NCBI RefSeq assembly: GCF_958298935.1
Contig: NC_084922.1
Coordinates: 4,528,501 to 4,592,500 of the forward strand
DNA from: Phragmites australis
Lineage: Eukaryota > Streptophyta > Magnoliopsida > Poales > Poaceae
Direction: 5' to 3'
DNA: 64,000 nucleotides
The notes beneath the pieces were generated by a model. That model had not been told where the DNA came from. It did no database searches and saw nothing but the letters and a program-made list of their open reading frames with translations. The position numbers were made by a program, and so were the translations under genes. The number at the start of each line of letters is the position of its first letter. Position 1 is the stretch's first letter. Shown in pieces: positions 54,197-64,000 of this stretch.

Positions 54197-57100
54197 TCAT
54201 GTGCTGATGCTGTAAGAGACTTTGGTGAGGCCTTTCTTGACTCGTATATTTGTCACCTGAAGCACAGCAGATGAGATCAACCTAAGTCCAAGACATAACA
54301 TGGGACGCAAAGCAAAATGTCAAACAAGCATCTGACCAGAAAAAACATCAAGGTAAACGTGCTAATTTCCACTTAGATTTTTGCACAACAAATGAAATCA
54401 TGCTTTCTAGCCTTGAAATGCCCCAAGAAAACCAACTTTGTGCCAGGTCGAGAACCGGTCCTTGGATAAGCAAGTGAAAGCACGATAGTACACTAATACT
54501 GCGAACTTTATACGCCTAGATGGTTTTCATGCTGCATAATTTGGCATGCACAAAACAATGTCAGATCAAGTAAACATACATCAAAGTTGATCTTACACAC
54601 TAGAATGATACAATACACATTGACTAACACATCTAAATGTTTAACTTCCATGGCCACCACTCAAATGTCAAAACCATCATTCGCGTGATCCAAATGATCA
54701 GCATCAAAAGGAGTTATTTGATGTTTCATTAAATTTCAAGTTCAGCTATACAGAAGCCACTGTACTGTGCCTGTCTTTGTACTTCGTCAAAGTTTCTATG
54801 GCTTGTGGTTACTGGTTAGGTCTGCAGGGAATTTGGATAAGTCTGAGAAATCCACCTTGTGGGACTAACATAAAAAACGATAATTACCTTTAGGCTATTG
54901 ATGATTGAGATGTCCGCAACATGAGTACCACCACAAGGACAACCAGGGTAATCACCAAATTTCACAATTCGAGGGGTGCTATCCTGAGGTAAAAAACATT
55001 AGGCCACGAACAAATGTTGATGACATACACAATTGTAGAGCCACTCCCCTCAAAAAAGAACTGTAGGGCCACCATTAAATTAGGATTGATGTAATAATGC
55101 AGCATAAAACTTGGAACAATATGACAACAATACCATCTCAGATAACATCTTGAATATTGACACTAGATTTCTTTGATAATTCAAGATAGGCTCACAAACA
55201 GAATTTTCACATTTTACATATGTTAGATGTTATCACTCATGCTTTTGCGTTGTTTTTGCCATATATCAGACAGTTACAAATGTAAATAAATCCAGAGATA
55301 CAAAATATTTCTGCAACTGTTGAGAAGGAAGTAATGGAACATTAATCAGTGACAAGTCATTCAAATCAAATATACAAAAACTATCGATGACGTTAAGGGA
55401 ATGTAAATTTAATACAAGCAAAGACAATACGGCTAAAAGAAGTCCACAACTTTTGCATTGTTTTTGCCATATATCAGACAGTAACAAATGTAAATAAATC
55501 CAGAGATACAAAATATTTCTGCAACTGTTGAGAAGGAAGTAATGGAATATTAATCAGTGACAAGTCATTCAAATCAAATGTACAAAAATTATCAATGATG
55601 TTAAGGGAGTGTAAATTTAGTACAAGCAAAGACAATACAGCTAAAAGAAGTCCACAACTAACCTTTGAAATGTAGCTAGGCAGATAACCACCACATAATT
55701 GAGCTGCCTCATCATAAGGAAAAACGGAAGCTAACACCTGCATCAAGGGTAAACAATTAAAGACAACAGAATGTATAATATGTATTTGAATACAGCTTGT
55801 TTCTCTACCTTGGCTCCTTCCGAAATTAGCTTATTAGCTTCTCTTTCTAGCTCATTTTGCTTATCTTGTAACTGATCTGGTGGAACAACTCCTTTATATT
55901 CAACAAAAGCTCTATAGTGAACACAGACACATAAAAATTGTTTACAATTGGAGTCCAGTCCAACTAAGATAGTAAAAGCTAACATGCACTAAAAGTGCCA
56001 GTAGTTAGCAAATCAAACTTAAATGAACGATGGTTGGATTGATACAAAGAGCAAAAGTAAAGAGCGTTCAAGAAAAGTAAGCCACACCCATCAGGAAAAT
56101 GATAGCCTTTCCCAGGTTCCAGATGAGACAGGCCTACATTACGCATACAGATGTCCAACAAATGGCCTGCAGAATGAAGCCTGCAGCATTACACAAACAG
56201 CATAATGAGAAGTAAAGATTAATATGCTTGGAATTAATTTTGATCAGACAAAAACAGAGTGAAAAAAGCTAAACTGCTAATTGCAATGACCTTCTTGGGT
56301 GCCAATACAATATCATTTCTACAAATATGCATAAATGGATGGCCTTAATCTGATTGAAACTGCTAATTACAGTGACCTTCTTGGGTGCTGATCACAAGGA
56401 CTTGTGGAAATACAAGCTGAAGTCATAACAAGTATGGATCATCTATCAGGCCAGGATGCCAGCAATGAATAAATGTTAGCTTTAAGTATCTTAACCAGTT
56501 GATTGTGGTTGCAAATATGGCCGATAAATGGGTGGTATTTAACTGATAGATATAGGATTTCGCCTTAGCCATTTGAGTAAACTAAAAACTCAGCTCCACG
56601 AAGCTAAATCTTGTGCAAAATAGAACACGAACATAAGGGAAGCTTTCATTCGGATTTTTCCATACGCATCATGCACCACCCACACCTGGAATTCAACGTA
56701 CGCCGTTCTGCGTCGACTTCCAAGCTAACGCTTTCCCCTTCGTTGAATTCATCCTTGCATCCTTCTCCAGCACCCTCAAATCTTCCATAGTGGAAAACCT
56801 GGATAGCAATCACGAGATGAGCCTCGCATGGCCGACCAAAAAAAAAATCAACAATCCTCCAACACTCCCTTGAAGAAGTTAGCATCTTCTTTTGCGGATC
56901 ATGAAAACCATCGGGTCCTCACCACTCCATCCTTTGCCCGCACATCGTCGACGAGGAACCTAGCGCCAGCGGCGGATATGGCGCCGGTGTCCGCTGGCTG
57001 GCCGCCGCCCTGCGGGTGGAAGACCGTGGCGTCCAGCACCACCGCTCGCCGGCCGCCCTCCTCCTGCAGACACCAGGAGCTTACCTTAGCCAGGGCCCGG

Positions 57101-57293
57101 CCTAGGGTCTGAAACCTACGGCGTCTTAGTTCATGTTCGTGTGCTGCTGTGACCCTGACGCGGAGAAGAGGGGAAAAGGGGAGACCTGGTGGACGGCGAG
57201 GACGGTGGCGGGGGAGCGGAGGGCCCACATGTCATCGAAGTAGGCGAGCCTGGTGGTGCCCGCAGCCCTCTCCGGAGCGCCCTCCGTCGTCAT
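54197..57293 (-). CDS. AlaX-like alanyl-tRNA editing protein
   Basis: A free-standing relative of the AlaRS editing domain that hydrolyses tRNA-Ala wrongly charged with serine or glycine. Eight in-phase exons: 57293-57186, 57063-56923, 56798-56686, 56180-56088, 55911-55809, 55737-55663, 54983-54888, 54256-54197; 262 aa. Seen: FHPQGGGQPADTG (GGGQ at 55-58), the zinc-binding HSAGH (His123, His127), then CPCGGTH (Cys226, Cys228, His232). These are the metal ligands of the family, and all are present. The length fits AlaX proteins lacking the synthetase core. There is no obvious transit peptide, so a cytosolic site is likely. The ATG at 57293 was chosen because the frame upstream lacks an ATG and it lies 127 bp below a TATA box. 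A 208-bp duplication occupies one intron. Confidence 0.93.
55243..55658. repeat. 208-bp tandem duplication inside an AlaX intron
   Basis: Copy 1 is 55243-55450 and copy 2 is 55451-55658, starting TTTTGCGTTG and TTTTGCATTG and both ending in AGTCCACAAC. They differ at only a handful of positions. Copy 2 ends 4 bp before the donor site of the exon 55737-55663, so the duplication lies wholly in the intron. Confidence 0.95.
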
Positions 57294-57419
57294 CTTTCTG
57301 TGGAGGCGGTGGTGCGAGTGATCGCCGGCGGCGGCAAGGGAGTGGAGGCGTTGGGCCGTCACGGAGCGCCAAGTGGTTCAGACGCCAATTGGGAAGAAAT
57401 GAACAGAGCCTAACAGTCA

Positions 57420-57426
57420 ATTTATA
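57420..57426 (-). promoter_or_regulatory. Candidate TATA box of the AlaX gene
   Basis: CTATAAAT on the minus strand, 127 bp upstream of the chosen start codon, in an otherwise unremarkable flank. It is a good match to the plant TATA consensus. Confidence 0.5.
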
Positions 57427-57654
57427 GCAGACCATGAGAGAAACGGCAAGGAAGTCGATCAGTCAAAGCTCCCAGATGTGTCTAACTTTTTTAGTTAGAT
57501 ATGGCGGATTTTGAATTGTATTTTGCATGTTCAGATTATATTTACCGAATCGAATATCTAAATTTGAGTTAGACTTTAACACCTATAGGATAACACTCGA
57601 CCAAATATGATGTTAGGTTTTTTTCCTAACTTCTACTAAGTCCGTTTTTAAATA

Positions 57655-58597
57655 ATTGATACTGTTAATGTAACTTTGATTAATAATAATTTTTAAAATA
57701 TTTAAGCACGTAAAGTCAAATAAACTTACTTGTATAAATTCTAGCAATTTTTAATGCCTCAAATAAATTCTCAAAAATCTAGAAAAAAAGTCACTAATAT
57801 TTGTCTCATGTGATTTACAATTTATAAAAATGTTTTCAACCCTAGGTTATTAGTTAAAAAAATGAGTTCACTTAAGAAGCATCAAATTGAATTAAAAAGA
57901 AAAAATCACATGAAATGATAAAAATGCATATAAATGGAGTATTATAAAGGAATTCTTTTTTTCACCAAATAAACCAGGGTTGGAAATATTTTTATAAATT
58001 AGTACAACACATGAAAATAATATTAGTGAATTTTTTCTAGATTTTTTAGAATTTATTTGAGACATTAAAAATTGCTAGAATTTATACAAGTAGGCTTATT
58101 TGGAGAATTTTAATTAAATATTGGCTCATACTTTTCGGATAAATCAATTAAAATGTATTGCTAATAAGCTTTAATTTGGTAATGAAAATGTTTAAATATT
58201 TTAGACTACTTTATACTTATAAATAAAATCGAGAGTTAAATAGAAAACATAAACAAACGTACAACACTGTGCTTCTAGCTTCTTTCTTTGGGCACGTGAG
58301 CGTAGCACAACAACGAGTGACCGTATTTGGTACATGAGATATTGAATATGATATTATACACTGTATTTGATATATGAGGTATCGAAAATAGCTGTATTCA
58401 ATATATAAAGTGTCAAATATGGTGTACGGTACCGTAATACGATGCACAATACAATATTCAGTATATGAGTTATTGAAAACACATTTTGATAAAAAAATTG
58501 CCGAATACATATACTATATTTGTAAATATAGCTACATATTATCTATTTTTTAATATGTAATACACATATTATCTATTTTTAGATTTTTACCTGCAGT
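57655..58597. mobile_element. Fragmented copy of the same fold-back MULE family
   Basis: 57732-57866 and 57975-58100 are inverted repeats of each other (for instance TGTATAAATTCTAGC and its complement) and are clearly related to the inner arms of the 51.8-53.2 kb element. The right side continues through GCCGAATACATATACTATA to the family terminus near 58597 (CTATTTTTAGATTTTTACC). The matching left terminus is missing, so this copy is truncated. Confidence 0.7.
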
Positions 58598-58859
58598 TCA
58601 CATAATAAAAAACGTCTCCAACTGGACATTTCCAGAACAAAGCAGCAAGTAGAGACTCGTGATAAACAAGAAAAGCAGCCTGCCTCAACTGATCAATAGA
58701 AGCTGGGCAACTGCTCGTCGTTCCAAGTAGCTTCCGAAAAGTTCACTGATCAATACTTCCTCCGTTTTTAAATAACTGTCACCGTTGATTTCAAGTATCG
58801 ATATTTGTTCATCTATTTTTCACAAATACACAATACAAATCAGTCTGGTCTATTGAGAG

Positions 58860-59174
58860 GTTAAAACAGGTTGCTAGTGAGCTCTAGTTTGCTTATGAAA
58901 ACACTTAAAAATTTTGGACTACTTTTGTACTTTCAAATAAAATAGAAATTTAAATAAAAAATATAAACACACACGTACGGCACTATACTTCTAGCTTCTT
59001 TCTTCGGGAAAGCAAGCTCATGCCGAATACAGTACTTATGTGCCGAATACAATGCACAGTTCCGTATTTAACATCTGATGTGTCGAATACATATATTATA
59101 TTTACAAATATGGCTACATATTACCTATTTTTGTAATATACAATGTGTATATTATCTATTTTTGAATTTTTGCC
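58860..59174. repeat. Second right-end copy of the fold-back MULE family
   Basis: This stretch repeats, in the same orientation, the right end seen at about 58180-58597: TTCTAGCTTCTTTCTT, then GCCGAATACA, then GCTACATATTA(T/C)CTATTTTT, ending in TTTTTGCC at 59174. No left end goes with it. A Stowaway-like start (CTTCCTCCGTTTTTAAATAA, near 58756) lies just before. Confidence 0.65.
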
Positions 59175-59284
59175 AGTAAACTGCCCTCCTACTCCTAGTT
59201 CCAACCACCGACGGCGCTGTGAACTTTCATGATGCTAACAGCTCCCAATCACATTAAACCATGTTTTCATGTAGTTTTTTGTAG

Positions 59285-59473
59285 GTGGGATACATATTTC
59301 CAGGCATGTGATGGTCCAATTTTGACCATCTGCATGCAAGGATGAAGAAGCATGCACCAGATCAAGAACAAAAAATATGGTCTGTCAAGAAACCAGGGAA
59401 AAACAACAGTGCAGAGGCATTGCTAGACTTTGATGTTTCCACAGAAGACAAACGTGCGATTGAGCAAAGCAAA
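59285..59473 (+). pseudogene. Exon-like fragment of an unidentified gene
   Basis: Between a good acceptor (TTTTTTGTAG) and a good donor (AAA followed by GTGAGTGG) is a stretch that reads WDTYFQACD, then in another frame FDHLHARMKKHAPDQEQKIW, SVKKPGKNNSAEALLDFDV and STEDKRAIEQSK with no stops. Composition is protein-like. The frame change near 59315 suggests decay. I do not recognise the family. No neighbouring exons were found, so it may be a captured or relic exon. Confidence 0.45.
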
Positions 59474-59734
59474 GTGAGTGGTCACTGAGGTATGCTCGTA
59501 TGCATTCTTTCATCTGCATTCAACTCGTTTGGGATTGTACTCTAAGACAATAGGGCAAAGTTATCAGCAAAAACACAAGTGTATCATTTCAATATTTCAT
59601 CATTTGCACCTCTTTTTTCTTTTTCTTTTTTCCTTTTCCAAACAAAGCCCATATGTACCGATGAACATTAGCTATACAAACTACAGAGAGAGATTCCAGA
59701 CCTTATACAACAATGACTGAAGCGAACTGAAACT

Positions 59735-61509
59735 TCAGGGGACGCGCTGACATCTGCACCAGTAAGCTACTCCCCCGCCTCTGCCTTGCGCGACAGCGAT
59801 TTCCTCATCAACATAGAACCATACAAAGAATGGGTCCTTTGTGCTGGGTTCCCTGCCATCATCACCGCTTCCGAGGCCGATTTCCAGGGGACCAAATGGT
59901 CCGACCTTTATGCGAACCCGCTCGAAGATGAATGCAAGTATTTTCTTTTTCCATGATAGCCTCCCTTCAAAGGTTAAGCACCCAATGGGGCCCAAATACA
60001 CACCATTCTCGATCCTTTTTCCCTGGAGATAATGAGGATTGCAAAATTAGACATTGATTCAATACGGGTTTGGAAAGCTGCGAACAAGAAAATTTATAAT
60101 GGACCACAACAGTACACTGCAAATTTCAGTTGCACTTAAGCACATACAGTCATGTTGGTTTAAGCATAATGTTTTTAGCAGTTTAAAACATGTCTCAGTG
60201 ATTCTGGCCGGTTAGATGTCTTGCTATTGAGATCGTGCATCAGGAACTCAGGATATCAGTAGTGCTTAAGCTCAACTGAGCATTGCGCAAGCGCAATGGT
60301 GGGCACGTTGCTGAATTGCTTACTTCTGACAGGAACGTGAGCATATGATGCATACCCACAAAAAAAAAAGATGTGAAGAGGTATCGATACCCAGTCCAAT
60401 AGCCATGAAATAAGATGCTTACAGTGTCAAACAAGAAATGGTTCGAACAGCCATAACAATTGTCAGGTTTTCTAGCAGGGCAACTCAAGTACTCCATCAT
60501 ATCATAACATCTCAAGCATAATTGTTTATCCGAACTACTCCATCGTATCATAACATCAACGTGAGGAGCCAGAATAAGAAGCTCACCGCGGCATCGAAGC
60601 GCTGGACCGCAGTCACTGGGAAATACTGCCCTTTCTCCAGCCGACCCTAAACAGACATTAAACTTATTTAATCAGCCATCAAACCGAGACTTAATCCATG
60701 ACACTCATCAACATATCGGTAACTCAATCCTCACCTTAGCAGTGAAGATGAGCATCCATGTTCTGCCCGGAGACTCTGTCCCACCGAGTGTCTCAAAGAA
60801 TGTCGATGTGTCGAGCTTTGCCTTCTTGATCTTGGACAATGCCGAGAGAACCTCCGGTGCAGGTACCTTCTTTGTTTTGGCCGCCTCCTTGAGCAACTTC
60901 ACACTGTCCGCAACAGCCTGCGCTAAACACACATCACCAAACAGGTTTTTACTAGTTCCATAAAAAAGGAACACTAGAGTTAAAAATGGTATGTCACAAA
61001 GCACCATGAAACTAGAGTGGTGTATTCCTAATTTCAGAAAATTAGGTGGCATACTCCCAAATGCTATGCTAAGTGGTATAGATATGCTGACAGCTGCAGC
61101 TTTATCATTGGGACTGTAGAAAAGCAATTTTTTGTGAGGATTATTCAAGCAATTCATCACTAAAGCTATAGAAAAGGACTAGAAATTTATGCGGCAGATA
61201 TACAGGAGACAGTGGGGGTGGGGGGGGGGGGGATAAACACCAAAACTAAAGGTGCGAGTAAGGTAACAACAACTCCTGTCATCCTGTGGTACTCACCGAC
61301 AAAGGGGACTCCTGCGGCGAGGGCGAGGGCTCCTTCTGGACTTCCGGCGACGCGGCCGAGGAAGCGGCGAGTGAGACGCCGCGGCGGCGAAGGTGGGGGG
61401 AGCCGCGGAGGTGGAGCAGTGGCGGCGCGGGCTGACGTCGGGACTGGAGCGGCGAGAAGACTGGGGCGCAGGCCGTGGAAGCCTGGAGCAAGGAGGCAGA
61501 CGGCGCCAT
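59735..61509 (-). CDS. Predicted chloroplast protein, fibrillin/PAP-like
   Basis: Four in-phase exons: 61509-61297, 60917-60735, 60646-60587, 60022-59735; 247 aa. The first exon is Ser/Ala/Arg-rich and hydroxylated without acidic residues until its end, a typical plastid transit peptide. The mature part has TWMLIFTAKGRLEKGQYFPV and, near the end, FFVWFYVDEEIAVAQGRGG. The last segment resembles the C-terminal signature of plastid-lipid-associated (fibrillin) proteins, D-E-x-hydrophobic-x-x-x-R/Q-G. Those proteins bind lipids in plastoglobules and thylakoids. The assignment rests on short motifs, so a separate conserved chloroplast family is possible. The ATG at 61509 was chosen over an in-frame codon near 61671 because it begins the transit peptide. 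Confidence 0.75.
61213..61232 (+). repeat. Poly-G tract in intron 1 of the fibrillin-like gene
   Basis: GGGGG then T then a run of about 14 G. On the coding (minus) strand this is a C-tract within the intron between exons 61509-61297 and 60917-60735. Such runs are length-unstable and hard to sequence. Confidence 0.8.
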
Positions 61510-61803
61510 CGTCGTCTCCTTCGCCGTTGGACTCGAGACACGAAGTGGCGAAAGAGAGATGCAGCGCAGGCAGCCGTCAGGCTGTGTGGCTGTCGAGGAG
61601 TGAAGAACACTTGGACCGTGGCGGCCGCACAGACGTGGGCGAAGCTCTAGCCCTTGGCCAGTGGCCACCACCTGCCATGAAATGTAATAGGAGTACTCCT
61701 AGTAACCACAGTCGTTAGGATTAACCAAATCTTGCAAGATGCAATTAGGCAAACCAGGCAAGATCAACAAAAGAAAAAGTTCCAACTCAGAGCATCTAAT
61801 TAG

Positions 61804-63381
61804 GAAAATACAAAATTTTGAACCCTTGGCACCTCCTTGCGGGGCGACGCGAGGGGCGAAACACTACCTCTAACCACTCTGCCACTCGATCCTTGTCGGT
61901 CGGCGAAGGCCTCCCCTCCCTCCCTTTCATTTTTTCAGCGTGGCGGCCGTTGATCCGGCCGGTGGTAGCCGAGATCCACTCCCACGTGTGGAGTTCGTCA
62001 CCGATGAAGATCGAGAAGGTCTCTGGTCGGGTGCTACGGTTCGGCGCTGTGCCACGTAGGGGTTGTCGCCGCCGCGCTCGTGGTGGTCTTGTGGCACTGT
62101 GGCCTGAACGTGGCGTGACGGTGCGGCCACGGTGTAGCAGCGTGTGGCGGCTCGGCTACACGGTGGCACGGCAGCTCTCCTCGCTGCTAGTGTCGGAGTG
62201 ATGCCGCCTCTGCACCTGTGCAACCAGGATCTACGTGGTGCTGGCTTGATGCTGCTCAACGACGTGGATGTGGGGTGGTGATGGCGCAACTGGGGTGCGG
62301 CCGCGTACCATGGTCAGTGTCTCGGTCTCCCCATCACCCATGGCAGCTATCGCTTCCGCTTGCTGCTGTTCTAGCAAGTCGGTGGCGTAGCGGGCTAGTG
62401 ACGTGGCGTAACGAGGCTTTGTCCAGCTTTGCCTTGGGTTACCCTCTGCCCCTCAGTTTTATGTCGGCTCCTCCCCTTGTTGGGCTACTTATTTTTTTTC
62501 GGTCCGACTCGCGGGGAGCCTTGTGGCGGGTGGGGGGCTTAGGGGCTCCACTGCTCGCGGAGTCTTGGACGTTAGTGGGGGTGTGGGTGCACTGAGTGAA
62601 AGCTTTGCCCAGCATTTGACCAGGTCGACGATGGTAATGTCGCTTTCCTCCATGGAGGTGTTGTTGAAAGCGCCTCACCCATCTTACTCTCGTCGTGAGA
62701 TCTCTCGGGTGAAAACCTTGTCCATGCCTGGATGAGCGATGACGACGTTTGGACGTTGTTTTCTCCCTGAAGACATGACCTTGGAGGATCTCACATCGCG
62801 ACCTGGTGACCACCAGCTTTGTTGTGACGGGGACCTCCTTTCGGCGTTGGTTGCAACCACACCGGGCCACTGTAGGGGCAAGTTGTCAGTGAGGTCTCTA
62901 TTTCTGTTGGTGCTGCGTCTGTTCCTCACGGTTGCCGTCTGACATGCGTTGGATCAAGTGGGCTACGGTGGAGTTAGAGCTGCTGCGTCGAGACGTCTGA
63001 CGAGCTCGGCAACGATGACATGTTGCAGCTCTCTCCCCTGACATTGTTCTGTGGTGGCCGTGGGTGGGAACGAGAGGAGACTATGACAGAAGCTGACGTC
63101 TGTGTTGGCTGAGCTTGGCGACGATGACACAGTTACAAACTCCGTTTGGTTATTCCGATGTGTAGTAGAGTTTGACTTTTGTTTATCCAGGCACTCAAGT
63201 CATTAGGTTTTTTCTTCGGTTGGCCCTAAATCAACCGTGTCGTTGTTAAGCTTTTGAACCCGATTTCCCTTTAAACTAGGTTAACTCTCTTATTTTTTAA
63301 TAACATCGGTTGTAAACTGGATCAACTCTCTTATTCTTTTAATACATCAGCATCATTGGTGCCGTCCTTTCGAAAAAAGAG
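61804..63381 (+). mobile_element. TSD-flanked retro-type insertion, family unknown
   Basis: A 1578-bp GC-rich block flanked by AGCATCTAATTAG (61791-61803) and AGAATCTAATTAG (63382-63394), 12 of 13 identical. It ends in CCTTTCGAAAAAAGAG, an A-rich tail like those of grass LINEs. Frames on both strands (for example 61818-62201 and 62218-62595) show no known domain and no reverse transcriptase. It may be a deleted LINE or a non-autonomous partner. Confidence 0.6.
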
Positions 63382-63628
63382 AGAATCTAATTAGACTTTA
63401 TCTGAAAAAGCATGGATTTTGCTTTTTATATATACAAGAACTAGCCTATTTCTTCCTAATCAAAATATTCATTTGACGAACATACGCTTTGAATTTTTTT
63501 TATTTTTTAGAAATGGGGAGCAAAATGCTTTGAATTCTGGATAATGATAAATCAAAATCATTTTGCATGGTCTAAACAGTAAAGTTGCCGCCTCTGCTAA
63601 ACCCTTCTCAGAGACATCCGGCAGGCCC

Positions 63629-64000
63629 ATGGAGCTGATCAATAATGTAGCAAAGGCCCATGGTTTATTCATCAGGAACTTCATCTGTTGCAATTTTCAT
63701 TTGACATCTCATTATTTTCCCGCTGTGATCTGAACTTCCTATTTATAGGTGGTTTCTCTGTGTTTGCTGGAGTTGGTGAAAGAACCCGTGAAGGTAATGA
63801 TTTGTGCAGGGAAATGATTGAGAGTGGTGCCATTAAGCTTGGGGATATGCAGGTCAGTTTATAAGTGAGATCTCTTTTCCTGATATGCGTCTTTTTTCCT
63901 CAATCAGCTGAAGTTTTTTACTTTTGACAATTCACCGTTGGCAGAGTGAGAGCAAGTGTGCTCTTGTGTACGGACAAAAGAATGAGCCTCCTGGTGCTCG
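63629..64000 (+). pseudogene. Mitochondrial ATP synthase beta gene fragment, 5'-truncated, runs off the window
   Basis: Three exon pieces: 63629-63662 ([11 protein letters not shown]), 63749-63852 ([17 protein letters not shown] and [14 protein letters not shown]) and from 63945 (SESKCALVYGQ, NEPPGAR), joined by GT-AG introns in phase. This is the part of F1 beta just after the Walker A P-loop. The family reads a P-loop and TVLI directly before MELINN, but here the preceding codons give SGRP and no homology, so the start is missing. Substitutions at normally fixed places (GQK where the family has GQM, DMQ for DKQ) also point to a relic. The introns rule out a processed retrocopy. A functional gene with an odd upstream exon outside the recognisable region is unlikely. 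Confidence 0.75.

Noticed and set aside
57294..57362. N-terminal extension of AlaX in frame upstream of the chosen ATG
   Set aside because: The extended frame would have to start at GTG; the downstream ATG begins the family-like sequence.
61510..61671. Longer N-terminus for the fibrillin-like protein
   Set aside because: The extra 54 residues are Arg/Cys/Gly-rich and unlike a transit peptide, whereas the chosen start opens a classic one.
61818..62595. Plus-strand frames of 127 and 125 aa
   Set aside because: Low-complexity Arg/Ser/Val-rich readings within a TSD-flanked insertion; equally long frames exist antisense.

Overview
This is nuclear DNA of a flowering plant, almost certainly a grass (Poaceae). 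The genes are split by many short GT-AG introns, first exons are GC-rich, and long AT-rich intergenic stretches are packed with nested DNA transposons, LINEs, a SINE and a Ty1-copia LTR. The panel of element families (PIF/Harbinger, plant-mobile-domain MULEs, an Au-like SINE, SIRE-like copia) fits a grass; I cannot name the species.

Four host genes look intact, all on the minus strand. (1) 3070-6128: a Golgi type II glycosyltransferase of family GT61, the xylan-decorating family; 6 exons, 664 aa. (2) 43887-51672: an organelle-type leucyl-tRNA synthetase with active-site and editing motifs intact; 20 exons, 950 aa. (3) 54197-57293: an AlaX-like free-standing alanyl-tRNA editing hydrolase; 8 exons, 262 aa. 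(4) 59735-61509: a predicted chloroplast protein with a fibrillin/PAP-like C-terminus; 4 exons, 247 aa. Exon models were built by hand from splice sites, and every junction keeps the reading frame.

The space between is mobile DNA. 6672-10943 is a complete PIF/Harbinger element with TTA target duplications, terminal repeats and two intact convergent genes (DDE transposase and Myb/SANT-like partner). 11232-17094 is a decayed MULE with long terminal inverted repeats, carrying a copia LTR and gag remnant inside it. 21462-32709 is a second large MULE holding degenerate plant-mobile-domain and MuDR-type transposase genes; a 1.8-kb near-palindrome (29626-31443) has landed in the transposase. 32735-41449 is a dead second GT61 gene whose first intron was opened by a 7.1-kb LINE with a perfect 17-bp target duplication. 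42142-43304 and 43436-43576 are a small MULE-like element and a SINE. 51807-53151 is a fold-back relative of the 11-17 kb MULE, with a perfect 10-bp target duplication, sitting 134 bp upstream of the LeuRS start codon. Further copies of that family lie at 57.7-59.2 kb. The right edge holds a TSD-flanked retro-type insertion and a piece of the mitochondrial ATP synthase beta gene that starts abruptly downstream of the P-loop.

How the genes work together: the GT61 pair is one cell-wall family, one member alive and one dead. LeuRS and AlaX both guard translation fidelity (cis editing of mischarged tRNA-Leu, trans editing of mischarged tRNA-Ala), but plants do not use operons, so their closeness need not be functional.
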